A stretch of 64,000 nucleotides of DNA. Source: Phymorhynchus buccinoides. Lineage: Eukaryota > Mollusca > Gastropoda > Neogastropoda > Raphitomidae. Positions 22,125 through 31,419 of the stretch are shown here, piece after piece; position 1 is the first letter of the stretch, and every line of letters starts with the position of its first letter. The notes under the pieces were generated by a model. It was not told the origin of the DNA and did no database searches. It saw nothing but the letters and a program-made list of their open reading frames with translations. The DNA lies in contig CM065701.1 in NCBI GenBank assembly GCA_017654935.2, positions 1,584,540 through 1,648,539 of the forward strand. Reading direction: 5' to 3'. A program made the position numbers and the translations under genes.

Positions 22125-23870
22125 GTGATGCTCAGGTCATGTTGTCTATCAGCCCTGTCAACAACTAAAGCCATGATCAGGGCTGTCACCACGTTAAATT
22201 CTGACCATGTGATGCTCAGATCATGTTAACAGCCCTGTCAACAACTAACGCCATGATCATGGCTGTCACCACGTTAAATTCTGACCATGCGATGCTCAGA
22301 TCATGTTAACAGCCCTGTCAACAACTAACGCCATGATCAGGGCTGTCACCACGTTAAATTCTGACCATGTGATGCTCAGATTATGTTAACAGCCCTGTCA
22401 ACAACTAACGTCATGATCAGGGCTGTCACCACGTTAAATTCTGACCATGTGATGCTCAGGTCATGTTGTTTAACAGCCCTGTCAACAACTAACGTCATGA
22501 TCAGGGCTGTCACCACGTTAAATTCTGACCATGTGATGCTCAGGTCATGTTGTTTAACAGCCCTGTCAACAACTAACGTCATGATCATGGCTGTCACCAC
22601 GTTAAATTCTGACCATGTGATGCTCAGATTATGTTAACAGCCCTGTCAACAACTAACGTCATGATCAGGGCTGTCACCACGTTAAATTCTGACCATGTGA
22701 TGCTCAGGTCATGTTGTTTAACAGCCCTGTCAACAACTAACGTCATGATCAGGGCTGTCACCACGTTAAATTCTGACCATGTGATGCTCAGGTCATGTTG
22801 TTTAACAGCCCTGTCAACAACTAACGTCATGATCATGGCTGTCACCACGTTAAATTCTGACCATGTGATGCTCAGATCATGTTAACAGCCCTGTCAACAA
22901 CTAACGCCATGATCATGGCTGTCACCACGTTAAATTCTGACCATGCGATGCTCAGATCATGTTAACAGCCCTGTCAACAACTAACGCCATGATCAGGGCT
23001 GTCACCACGTTAAATTCTGACCATGTGATGCTCAGATTATGTTAACAGCCCTGTCAACAACTAACGTCATGATCATCACCACGTTAAATTCTGACCATGT
23101 GATGCTCAGGTCATGTTGTTTAACAGCCCTGTCAACAACTAACGTCATGATCAGGGCTGTCACCACGTTAAATTCTGACCATGTGATGCTCAGGTCATGT
23201 TGTTTAACAGCCCTGTCAACAACTAACGTCATGATCAGGGCTGTCACCACGTTAAATTCTGACCATGTGATGCTCAGGTCATGTTGTTTAACAGCCCTGT
23301 CAACAACTAACGTCATGATCATGGCTGTCACCACGTTAAATTCTGACCATGTGATGCTCAGATTATGTTAACAGCCCTGTCAACAACTAACGTTGATCAG
23401 GGCTGTCACCACGTTAAATTCTGACCATGTGATGCTCAATGTTGTTTAACAGCCCTGTCAACAACTAACGCCATGATCAGGGCTGTCACCACGTTAAATT
23501 CTGACCATGTGATGCTCAGGTCATGTTGTTTAACAGCCCTGTCAACAACTAACGTCATGATCATGGCTGTCACCACGTTAAATTCTGACCATGTGATGCT
23601 CAGATTATGTTAACAGCCCTGTCAACAACTAACGCCATGATCAGGGCTGTCACCACGTTAAATTCTGACCATGTGATGCTCAGATCATGTTAACAGCCCT
23701 GTCAACAACTAACGCCATGATCAGGGCTGTCACCACGTTAAATTCTGACCATGTGATGCTCAGATCATGTTAACAGCCCTGTCAACAACTAACGCCATGA
23801 TCAGGGCTGTCACCACGTTAAATTCTGACCATGTGATGCTCAGGTCATGTTGTTTAACAGCCCAGTCATA
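22125..23870. repeat. 80/84-bp satellite related to the hairpin element, about 21 units
   Basis: The unit ACAGCCCTGTCAACAACTAA, then CG(C/T)CATGATCAGGGCTGTC and ACCACGTTAAATTCTGACCA, ends in one of two linkers (GATCATGTTA or GTCATGTTGTTTA), giving two unit lengths. Blocks of three units (about 248 bp) are repeated as a higher-order pattern, for example at 22376 and 22624. ACAGCCCTG and CAGGGCTGT are perfect 9-bp inverted arms in most units, so each can form a hairpin. The core matches the dispersed mobile element. Confidence 0.93.
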
Positions 23871-24070
23871 GACCATTTTAACAGTAAGTAAATGTGTAAC
23901 GCTTTTGTAATGGGAGGCAGGGTGTATACGGCCAGCATGGGTGTGGAATTTGTTTTCCTCATCAATTTAGCCGTAATGAATTTTTGGGAAGCCCCAAGTT
24001 CACAAGTTATGTTCAATGTTAATGTATTACAATACTTTCGGTACTGAACGAAGGTTTATTCTTCAAACAG

Positions 24071-24242
24071 AGCAATCTTCTTCCAGCATTGAAAATTTAC
24101 GACACCACAGTTCGGGCAGACATGCAGCAATGCGTCCTGGCTGCGACGGAAGACGCCAAGCCGGTGTCACGCTACGCATCAAAGCGGTCACCAAGTGAGG
24201 CCGACAAGAAGCTTTTGCTTGAAAACACTGTGATCGAGGAAG
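24071..24242 (+). CDS. Exon A of a TE-like uncharacterised gene, nested in the BAX intron
   Basis: The acceptor ...CTTCAAACAG|AGCAATC at 24070/24071 opens a frame reading NLLPALKIYDTTVRADMQQC, then PSEADKKLLLENTVIEE, ending at donor GAGGAAG|GTACAG (24242/24243). The single leftover base joins the two-base start of exon B at 24693, so the phases fit. The sequence is hydrophilic with helical character. I link it to exon B by phase and to the family only through exon B. Confidence 0.5.
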
Positions 24243-24304
24243 GTACAGTAATCATCCACAGTTAGAGTCACTACTCCTAACATCAGGAATGCTGACTCTA
24301 CTGC

Positions 24305-24420
24305 CTTTTTTCAAGAAACACTTTCAAAAAGATTTCCTCAGACGAAGTCGGACTTGCTGGGCCTATTTCTTAGGTGCATAACAGCAGCATGATGCATCTG
24401 CTGAGCGATCGAAGAAGAAT
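24305..24420 (-). repeat. Partial reverse copy of the 6966-7281 dispersed repeat
   Basis: The complement reads through the landmarks around TCCGACTTCG, AGGAAATCTTTTTGAAAGTG and TTTCTTG seen at 7060-7110 and 60830-60880. Confidence 0.6.
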
Positions 24421-24692
24421 ACATTTCGGTACAATGAAGTTGAAATCTAAAAGCGTGCGATCGTGAGGCATGGTTGAAGGAAGGGAGTGGGAAAGTATAC
24501 AAAGTTATACGTGTATTTAGGCATGTGTGTGAGCACATGTGTGTGTGTGTTTTCACTTTTACTCTGTTGTATGCCATTTTGGCTTTGGAAACAGCAGTTA
24601 AGGAAGGTAAGAAAAACTTCAGAAAGACAGGGTTGTTTTTTTAACACAGTATGGGTCAACAATGAATAGCAACAAAAATCTCTTTTCCACAG

Positions 24693-24917
24693 CCAAGCAA
24701 CGGTGCCTGTTGTTCACCAGACAGCCTCGGGAAGACGTATTCCTGGGCCAGCTGACCCTGTCATTTGGCAAATACAGATTCAAAAACTTCAAGTGGCTCC
24801 TGGATTAAGATTAAAATTATAGCCCCGTCGACAACTAAGGCCATGTCAGAGCTGTCACCACGTTAAATCTTACCACGTAAAGTGGCTCCTGGAAAACGAC
24901 GTTGGATACGTGAAATA
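24693..24917 (+). pseudogene. Exon B of the TE-like gene, disrupted by a hairpin-element insertion
   Basis: The acceptor is CTTTTCCACAG|CC at 24692/24693 and the donor is GTGAAATA|GTAAGT at 24917/24918. Without the insert the frame reads AKQRCLLFTRQPREDVFLGQ, LTLSFGKYRFKNFKWLL, then ENDVGYVKY joining exon C in phase. LTFGKYxxxxFxWLLENDVGY is a motif I recall from a large uncharacterised family found in many copies in fish, lancelets and molluscs (possibly the DUF6729 group). An 89-base insertion (75-bp element plus 14-bp target duplication) brings a TAA stop two codons after the first duplication begins to diverge and shifts the frame. The original exon would be 136 bp, so this allele is a pseudogene unless the insert is spliced or polymorphic. 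Confidence 0.6.
24805..24879 (+). mobile_element. 75-bp hairpin mobile element with 14-bp target-site duplication
   Basis: The insert starts TTAAGATTAAAATTATAGCC and ends GTTAAATCTTACCACGTA. It is flanked by identical AAGTGGCTCCTGGA at 24791-24804 and 24880-24893, which once formed a single exon sequence. The ends are imperfectly complementary (TAAGATTAAA and TTTAATCTTA-type) and an inner stem AGCCC...GGGCT is present in relatives, so nearly the whole element can fold into one hairpin. No A-tail, no A/B box and no coding frame are visible. A long target duplication suggests LINE-type endonuclease insertion, but the inverted ends are not typical of a SINE. Confidence 0.85.
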
Positions 24918-25480
24918 GTAAGTTGTATCATGCATTATGCATGATGTAGATTACAGTCATGAAATGATCAAAATTACTACAGTCATATCCAGCTCTGGAA
25001 TTGCAAGATTACTTTAGTTCATGAGTTAATAATTAACTCATTATTTTACTTAATTAACTTTAATTGTGTTTTCTTTTTCACTTTTTCATTTATTTGTTGC
25101 TATTAATTTGTTAGATTTGTTACACACGCACTCATATTCACATACACACACATGCGCGCGCGCACACGCACACACACACATTCCCCCCCCCCCCCCCAGT
25201 CTAATATCACCATTGTGTGAACAGACTTTAAATTAAATCAATCAAATCGAATCATGCATTATGCGCAAATGCATATGATTGACATTCATATCTACCAACA
25301 TACACGGTGATGTCTCGAGGCCCCAGTCACAAGGCAGTGAACTGTTAAAATTGCAAATGTCCTAGTGTGCTCTCCCCTGTCAGAACAAACGTCTGAATTT
25401 TAATAGTGGCACGCTTTGTATCAAGTACTGATTTCTGCAAAAGCCAAGACATTGCCCTATTGATTTCTCTTGTCTTAGGA

Positions 25481-25568
25481 TTAATAAGATTAATATTAAA
25501 ATTATAGCCCTGTCGACAACTAAGGCCATGTCAGGGCTGTCACCACGTTGAATCTTACCACACATTAA
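25481..25568 (+). mobile_element. Hairpin element, 88 bp, with 14-bp target-site duplication
   Basis: Flanked by CTCTTGTCTTAGGA at 25467-25480 and again at 25569-25582. The interior carries TTAAAATTATAGCCCTGTCG, ACAACTAAGGCC and CAGGGCTGTCACCACGTTG. The 5' end has an extra TTAATAAGATTAATA stretch compared with 24805-24879. Confidence 0.85.
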
Positions 25569-25718
25569 CTCTTGTCTTAGGACAGTTTGTCCCATCAAAG
25601 TAGAATTTTATTGATCAGCTATGGGCATTCATTGCGCCATATCGTTAATCATTTACAAATGCCAGAGAATTAAACTTTCCAGAATAAATTAAATAATAAT
25701 GTTGTTTTCTTCCTGGCA

Positions 25719-25840
25719 GCCTCCTGGACAAGCATGTCAAGGAGATGCAGAACCCTGAGGTGAAGGCCCAAGTACAGGACGCGTGGCTGAAGGACTATCT
25801 CCTTAAATATGTTGGACGTCTCCTCACACCTGTAGATTAA
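25719..25840 (+). CDS. Exon C of the TE-like gene
   Basis: The acceptor CTTCCTGGCAG|CCTCCTGG at 25718/25719 completes the TA left by exon B, giving Tyr, and reads LLDKHVKEMQNPEVKAQVQD, AWLKDYLLKYVGRLLTPVD to TAA at 25838-25840. It continues the FKWLLENDVGYVxYLLD motif of the family. Whether the protein ends here or splices on from inside the exon is unclear. The final CTCACACCTGTAGATTAA is the seed of the 68-bp array that follows. Confidence 0.55.
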
Positions 25841-26490
25841 TGTGGATGTGTGTGTACGGCGTGGGAACATTCCAGTCCTCCCGCCATCGCCTCACACCTG
25901 TAGATTAATGTGGATGTGTGTGTACGGCATGGGAACATTCCAGTCCTCCCGCCGTCGCCTCACACCTGTAGATTAATGTGGATGTGTGTGTACGGCATGG
26001 GAACATTCCAGTCCTCCCGCCGTCGCCTCACACCTGTAGATTAATGTGGATGTGTGTGTACGGCATGGGAACATTCCAGTCCTCCCGCCGTCGCCTCACA
26101 CCTGTAGATTAATGTGGATGTGTGTGTACGGCATGGGAACATTCCAGTCCTCCCGCCGTCGCCTCACACCTGTAGATTAATGTGGATGTGTGTGTACGGC
26201 ATGGGAACATTCCAGTCCTCCCGCCGTCGCCTCACACCTGTAGATTAATGTGGATGTGTGTGTACGGCATGGGAACATTCCAGTCCTCCCGCCGTCGCCT
26301 CACACCTGTAGATTAATGTGGATGTGTGTGTACGGCATGGGAACATTCCAGTCCTCCCGCCGTCGCCTCACACCTGTAGATTAATGTGGATGTGTGTGTA
26401 CGGCATGGGAACATTCCAGTCCTCCCGCCGTCGCCTCACACCTGTAGATTAATGTGGATAAGTGTGTGTACGGCATGGGATCATTCTAGT
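25820..26490 (+). repeat. 68-bp array seeded by the end of exon C, 10 units
   Basis: Units start at 25831 and every 68 bases to 26443 with no indels. Each contains CGCCTCACACCTGTAGATTA, ATGTGGATGTGTGTGTACGG and CATGGGAACATTCCAGTCCT. The first unit includes the last codons and stop of exon C, so ten copies of the stop region follow one another. Confidence 0.93.
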
Positions 26491-26499
26491 AGGGGGATA

Positions 26500-27715
26500 A
26501 CTGGACTACTTCCAAATAAGAGAGTAGCGTCCCTTGGCTACTTTCATTTTACTATATGCTATATGGGTTCCAGATTGGGAGTGAATATGCTATTGTTTTG
26601 AGTGTTGGTCAGTGTGGTTGGAACAGATTTCACTTTTAAGGAGATGTTAGAGTGGCTTATTTTTTTTTTTTTTTTTTTTTTTCCCCATCTTGACGTCATA
26701 GGCTTTCTTGCTGCTGGTTCCCGCCAAACGACCGTCTGCGTCTCCTCGCTCGCGGCGCCAAAACTTCACTTCTCTTCCGCCTTCATCTTCATTCTTCAAC
26801 TTCTGCTGTATGGGAGCGGGCCCAGCGGATGAGCTGCGCGCCAAAGTAGAGTGTGGACTTGTCCCACTCTATGTTCCTCCCTAACTTCAACTTCAACCTC
26901 TCCTTCAACTTCAACTTCAAACTCAACGTCCCCTCCCTTCACCCCCCTTTCTTCCCGCCTCTGCTCTAACTTCATCACCGTCCCTTCCCTTCACCCCCTT
27001 TATTCCCGCCCCTCTCTTCCTTGGACCGCGAACGTCTATTGCTGCCTGCCGTCTGGCCTTCGCCCAGTTGGTCTTGTTGGCGCTCTTGTAACTCACTTTG
27101 GGAGTAAGTATGTAAAATTTAACGAAATAGGGTGTTAGGTTTTTCTTTTTTTTACAGGGTGCATGTTTTATTGCCCCTGTTAGTTTAGTGTAGTGTAGGC
27201 CTGCACTAAAGTGCAGTCCCAGGAATAGTACCAGCAGTGAGTTCTTGCACCTTGGACCACATTGCAAGCTGGGAAAAACCTGGGCCGCTTCGGCGGTTAA
27301 AATAATAGCTTACTAAGCTGCTTAGGCCATTTTTTGGAAAGAACTTGGATTTCGGTCTATCAATCCCCCTCCGGGCGTGGGCACTTTTATCTGCCACCGG
27401 AGCGGGTCTTTTGCGGTCTAGGAATAGGAGTTAGGCCTTTTTCAAACTCTCATTTCTTTATACGTTTAGTATATAGAAGTTTTGTCACTCCCTTAGGGGA
27501 TTTCTGACAAATCGTGACTTTCAAAAATGTAACTTCTCTTTCAATAAGTTTCTATTAGCTCTCCCCCCCCCCCCCCCCTCTTCCCCTTGAATTGATAATA
27601 ATTTATGATATAAAGAAAAGTAAAACTCCCTCCCTTGGAAAAAAGAAAAAGAAACAAATTACTGTATAGGGTGATTAACTTCGTTGGGCTATTTCTTCTA
27701 AAAATTGTAAAATAT
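26500..27715. other. Mixed low-complexity stretch, possible start of a LINE 5' region
   Basis: Poly-T at about 26660-26683, then a GC-richer part with CG dinucleotides (26700-26850), (ACTTCA)-type repeats at 26883-26930 and duplicated CCTTCACCCCC phrases. There is a C-run at about 27562-27578. No exon was recognised. The upstream border of the LINE that follows is not visible. Confidence 0.4.
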
Positions 27716-28966
27716 AAAGTACTCCGATCTCATCGTTACGATTAGATCTATTACGTTCAGTCTGACCAATTTTTGGATAGGCCACTCTGATTTATTTGCT
27801 ATTTTAGAGTACGGTACCTTGACCGCGTTATTCAAGGTTAGATCTAGTCATTTTGTCATAAACGTATTTACTTTTGATAACTCAGGGCTCTGCCTATCTA
27901 AAATTATTGACAGATAGTAATATAAATACTCCGATCTCATCCTTAAGATTAGATCTCTTTTGCTCAGTCTGACCAATTTTGGATAGGTCACTTGGATTTA
28001 ATTGTTATTCTAGGGTACGATACTGTGATCGCGTCATTCAAGCTTAGAACAGTTTATTCTGTCTGAAATCCAGGACAGGATCTTTCTCTCTTGATAAATT
28101 AAGGCTCTGCCTATCTAAAATTATCAAATCTCTTTCATCTCCCTTTTTCCTTCGTAAACATCGTGGTACTTGCCAGCCTCCTAAGTTGTTGGAGGATTTT
28201 GTGTGCGGGCTGTACGATTGTTTACCTTGGTCATTATTGCTCTAGTTAGCGTTTTCTTACATTGTTAAAAACTGATTAATCTTGTTAAAAATCTCCTCCC
28301 TAGGTACATTATGTAGCACTTCTAAGACTAACATTATTCTAAACCTGGTTGCCGCCCTTTCTGTTGTTACGCCTAAAACACGCTTCACTGGGGTTTCAAT
28401 ATGTATGTTTAAAAGTAGGTCGTCGCCATCAGCCATACATGTAGGTCACCGCCATTAGGACTCCATTTTGTCCTCCATCTTTTATTTTTTATTTATTTTT
28501 AAAGTAGGTCGCCGCCATTACTCTCGGATCGAGGTCGCCGCCATTAGGACTCCATTTTGGTCCGCCATTTTCTTTTCAATGTAGGTCGCCGCCATTAGCC
28601 TAGAATCTAGGTCAACGTCATATTCTTTCACTGGGGGTCGGAACGTTAAAAGCCGCCATTACGTCTATTCCGCACCAAAAATAATTATAAGCAATTTTAA
28701 CTCTACTCTACTCTTTTCAAAATGTAAGTGAGACAAACTCTCACCTTCGGTCACATCAAATATCACACACCCTGGTGTGAATTTTTATCTTGTTAAACTC
28801 CGCTTTTATAATCTTGATCTAAAATACACTAAGGCATCAGGCAGGATGTCCACTTGGGACTCCCCTGCCTGGATGCTCTCTCAGGAAAAGGATTCTGAAT
28901 CCTTATTGAAAAGCTCCCTAGAGGACTCTTGTTTCTTCCAAATCTCGGGACACATCTCCAAAAGAG
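27716..28966 (+). promoter_or_regulatory. Putative LINE 5' UTR with repeated monomers and YY1-like motifs
   Basis: Two diverged copies of a roughly 205-bp monomer (27716-27920 and 27922-28130) share TACTCCGATCTCATC, CAGTCTGACCAATTTT and GGCTCTGCCTATCTAAAATT. They are followed at 28420-28660 by five or six copies of a GTCGCCGCCATTAGGACTCC-like phrase. CCGCCATTNT is the complement of the YY1 core, and the human L1 5' UTR carries a YY1 site. Tandem 5' monomers ahead of a gag-like ORF1 are typical of LINE promoters. Regulatory function is inference. Confidence 0.5.
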
Positions 28967-30575
28967 ATGGATAGTTCCCTCGAAATAGAAGTTCTCTCCG
29001 AAAGTTCGGATGAAGAGACAATTCTCTTCGTCTCACCACTGAGGGTTACTCATTCTCCAAAAAAGAACCCCAGTGTCTCGGAGGACAGTCCTACTGTCAC
29101 CTTTCCGAAAATCTCAACTCCCAAAATACAGTCAAAATCAGACTCAGGGAAATGGCAAAAAGTCGGTAAATCAAAACCAAAAATCACTCCCAAAAATCAA
29201 TCACATCCCGAGGCAGGGAAAGGACGAAAAGCCACAAATCCAAGTCAAATCGAAGATGTAGGCCAAGGTTCACAAGCCCCTGCCTCTCTCGGTAAATCTC
29301 AGGCCTTTGACCAAAGATACAACCTAGGGCCAAATTCCAAAAACAAGGGGGGACAGACCCCCTACCAAACAAAGTTTTCCAAGCCAAAAGGCAATCTCCC
29401 TCCTCCAGTGTTTCTGAAACACCCAGTCATCATGGAGGACGTAGGGGGGGCAAAAGCCCCCGTCAAATACAGCTCTCTAGGGCCTGCCACAAATGTCAGT
29501 ATCTGGGAGAAAACAATAGGATCAATCCTATCTCCAGTGAGCTCCAACAGACCAAGCTACTTCAGCTCAAAAATCTGGCAGGTATCCCCATCAAGTGTTC
29601 AAGGCCTCTGGCCACAACTGAAGGAGTGGTGAAGGGAATTCCCACCTCGGTGGACCCCCAGTCCCTCCTCTCCTTCATCAAACAGGGCTCGAAGATTTCG
29701 AGACTAAAACTCAAAGATGGCTCACCATCTAAAGCAGTCAGAATTACCTTTCTAAGTTCTAGTCTACCAACAACTGTTCAGATAGACACACAGGTGTATA
29801 AAGTTAGTCCCTTTGTGGCCCCGGTGAAGCGCTGTACTAACTGTGGTAGGTTTGGCCACACCCTCAAACAATGCCACAGCAAGGGGCCCACGTGTGGTAG
29901 ATGTGCTAAACCAGGCCACAACTCCAAAGACTGTCCTTCAGACAGCAGAAAGTGTGTTAACTGTAGCGGTAACCACTCAGCAGCCTTCCACGGCTGTCCT
30001 CACTACCAAATTCGATTAGAGGCCAATCGCATCAGAGGCTCTTCTTTCATCCAATACAGTGAGGCAGTCAAACAAGCTAAATCAAATCTTGCAGCTAGGG
30101 CAGTAGCCACAAGTAGGCCTACACAAAACCCTTCCACACAACAACACCCTGACAAACAAGCCAAGTCAAATCTCGCAGATAGAGCAGTAGCCACAAGTAG
30201 CCCTACACAAAACCCTTCCACTCAACAACACTCTAGGGACGTACCTCAAACCTCTCCCACACGTCAACAATCTAGTGAACCACTCACAGTTCCTTCATAC
30301 GCACAAGCTCTTTCTTCAGCAAACAGCCCGCAAAATCTCACCAGCCACAAACAACAGGGAAATCCCAGAAAAACTACTCTATCCAGTCCCCCTCTTGAAA
30401 ACCTCACTGACCTGATAGTTCAGGAAGTCCGAACTCAGGTGCAAATAGCCATCAAAAACGTCATCCCCTCCATCCTCAAAGGTATTAGTGAAGCCCCTTC
30501 AGCTGTTAGTTCCTCAGCAAAACCTCCCACTAGTACTCAACAATCTTCCTGTTCTAACTCTGTAGAAAACAACCT
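28967..30575 (+). pseudogene. LINE ORF1 (gag-like, CCHC zinc knuckles), frameshifted and truncated
   Basis: From 28967 the frame begins MDSSLEIEVLSESSDEE and stays open to 29632. The continuation is in another frame, already readable as LQLKNLAGIPIKCSRPLATT at about 29560-29620 and then through 30575, so one frameshift lies near 29500-29560. The second part has an RRM-like region followed by three Cys-rich knuckles: CTNCGRFGHTLKQC, CGRCAKPGHNSKDC and CVNCSGNHSAAFHGC. These are hallmarks of I/Jockey-type LINE ORF1, which binds its own RNA. A 20-residue Gln/Ser/Thr segment is duplicated near 30070-30230. The frame ends where hairpin-element sequence begins at about 30575; no ORF2 follows. A dead, 3'-truncated copy in the BAX intron. 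Confidence 0.8.
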
Positions 30576-30645
30576 TCAAATTATAGCCCCGTCGACAACA
30601 AAGGCCATGTCAGGGCTGTCACCACATTAAATCTTACCACGTATT
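30576..30645 (+). mobile_element. 5'-truncated hairpin element copy at the LINE break
   Basis: AAATTATAGCCCCGTCGACA, then ACAAAGGCCATGTCAGGGCT and GTCACCACATTAAATCTTAC, match the family core but lack the TAAGATT start. It marks the end of the LINE ORF1; no target duplication could be recognised. Confidence 0.7.
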
Positions 30646-30794
30646 AAAAAGGGATAAAAATACAAGGTAAAACCAAATCAGGTTTTTTTGTTAAAATACT
30701 TTAGTTAAAAAACCCATTAATAAATCAAAATCTTGGCAAATAAAAAACATGACACATCTAGAATTAATGGCTTATTTTTCTGTTTGATCTGAAG

Positions 30795-31108
30795 GCGTGG
30801 CATCGACAAGAAAGTCCTGCAGCTGATGAGCGACTGCACGGAAGGGAACACCATGGCCAAAGTGTGGTGTCAGGTGCAGGAGTCGCACTGCCTCAACTAC
30901 CTGGAGGTCAAGGAAGGGAACACCATGGCCAAAGTGTGGTGCCAGGTGCAGGAGTCGCACTGCCTCAGTTACCTGGAGAACAAGGAAGGGAACACCATGG
31001 CCAAAGTGTGGTGCCAGGTGCAGGAGTCGCACTGCCTCAACTACCTGGAGCGCAAGGACCTGTACTACATGGTCCTGGCCTCGCTTACCAAGAAGGGGGG
31101 CATTTGCA
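30795..31108 (+). CDS. Exon D of the TE-like gene, with a 24-residue in-frame triplication
   Basis: The acceptor is TTTGATCTGAAG|G at 30794/30795 and the donor is TTTGCA|GTAAGT at 31108/31109. The frame reads RGIDKKVLQLMSDC, then three copies of EGNTMAKVWCQVQESHCLNY-LE with short linkers (72-base period at 30841, 30913 and 30985), then RKDLYYMVLASLTKKGGIC. In the family I recall, one such unit is followed by an xHSxxxxxRxxxYL-type helix and a Pro-rich stretch, so two extra copies are probably a local duplication. Phase fits exon E at 31420 (A+GT). Removing two units gives 170 bp. Function unknown; likely transposon-derived. Confidence 0.55.
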
Positions 31109-31419
31109 GTAAGTGAACACTTTTTACTAGTGCTCTCTCTCTCCCTCTCACTCTTACACACACACACACACACACACTTTCTCCTTATACATACATACAT
31201 CAAAATGACAAAGCAAATAAAATTAATTAGGACATACAGAGTTACTTCCTTTACAGTTAAAAAGTAGTGTTATGTAGCACACACACAAAAACCAAATGGG
31301 TTACTATCAATCAAAATTTATTTGGACGGAACTAAAGGTCCAAAGGGAAATTATGTATAGGGTGACTCTTCATCTATGATTGCTGTGGTTTTAAAAACAA
31401 ATCTGTCATATTCTCCCAG

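Noticed and set aside
22376..23371. Repeated 74-110-codon frames on both strands
   Set aside because: By-products of the 80/84-bp satellite; interrupted wherever unit length changes.
24805..24879. Hammerhead ribozyme or tRNA-derived SINE for the hairpin element
   Set aside because: The conserved hammerhead core (CUGANGA...GAAA) and Pol III boxes were sought on both strands and not found.
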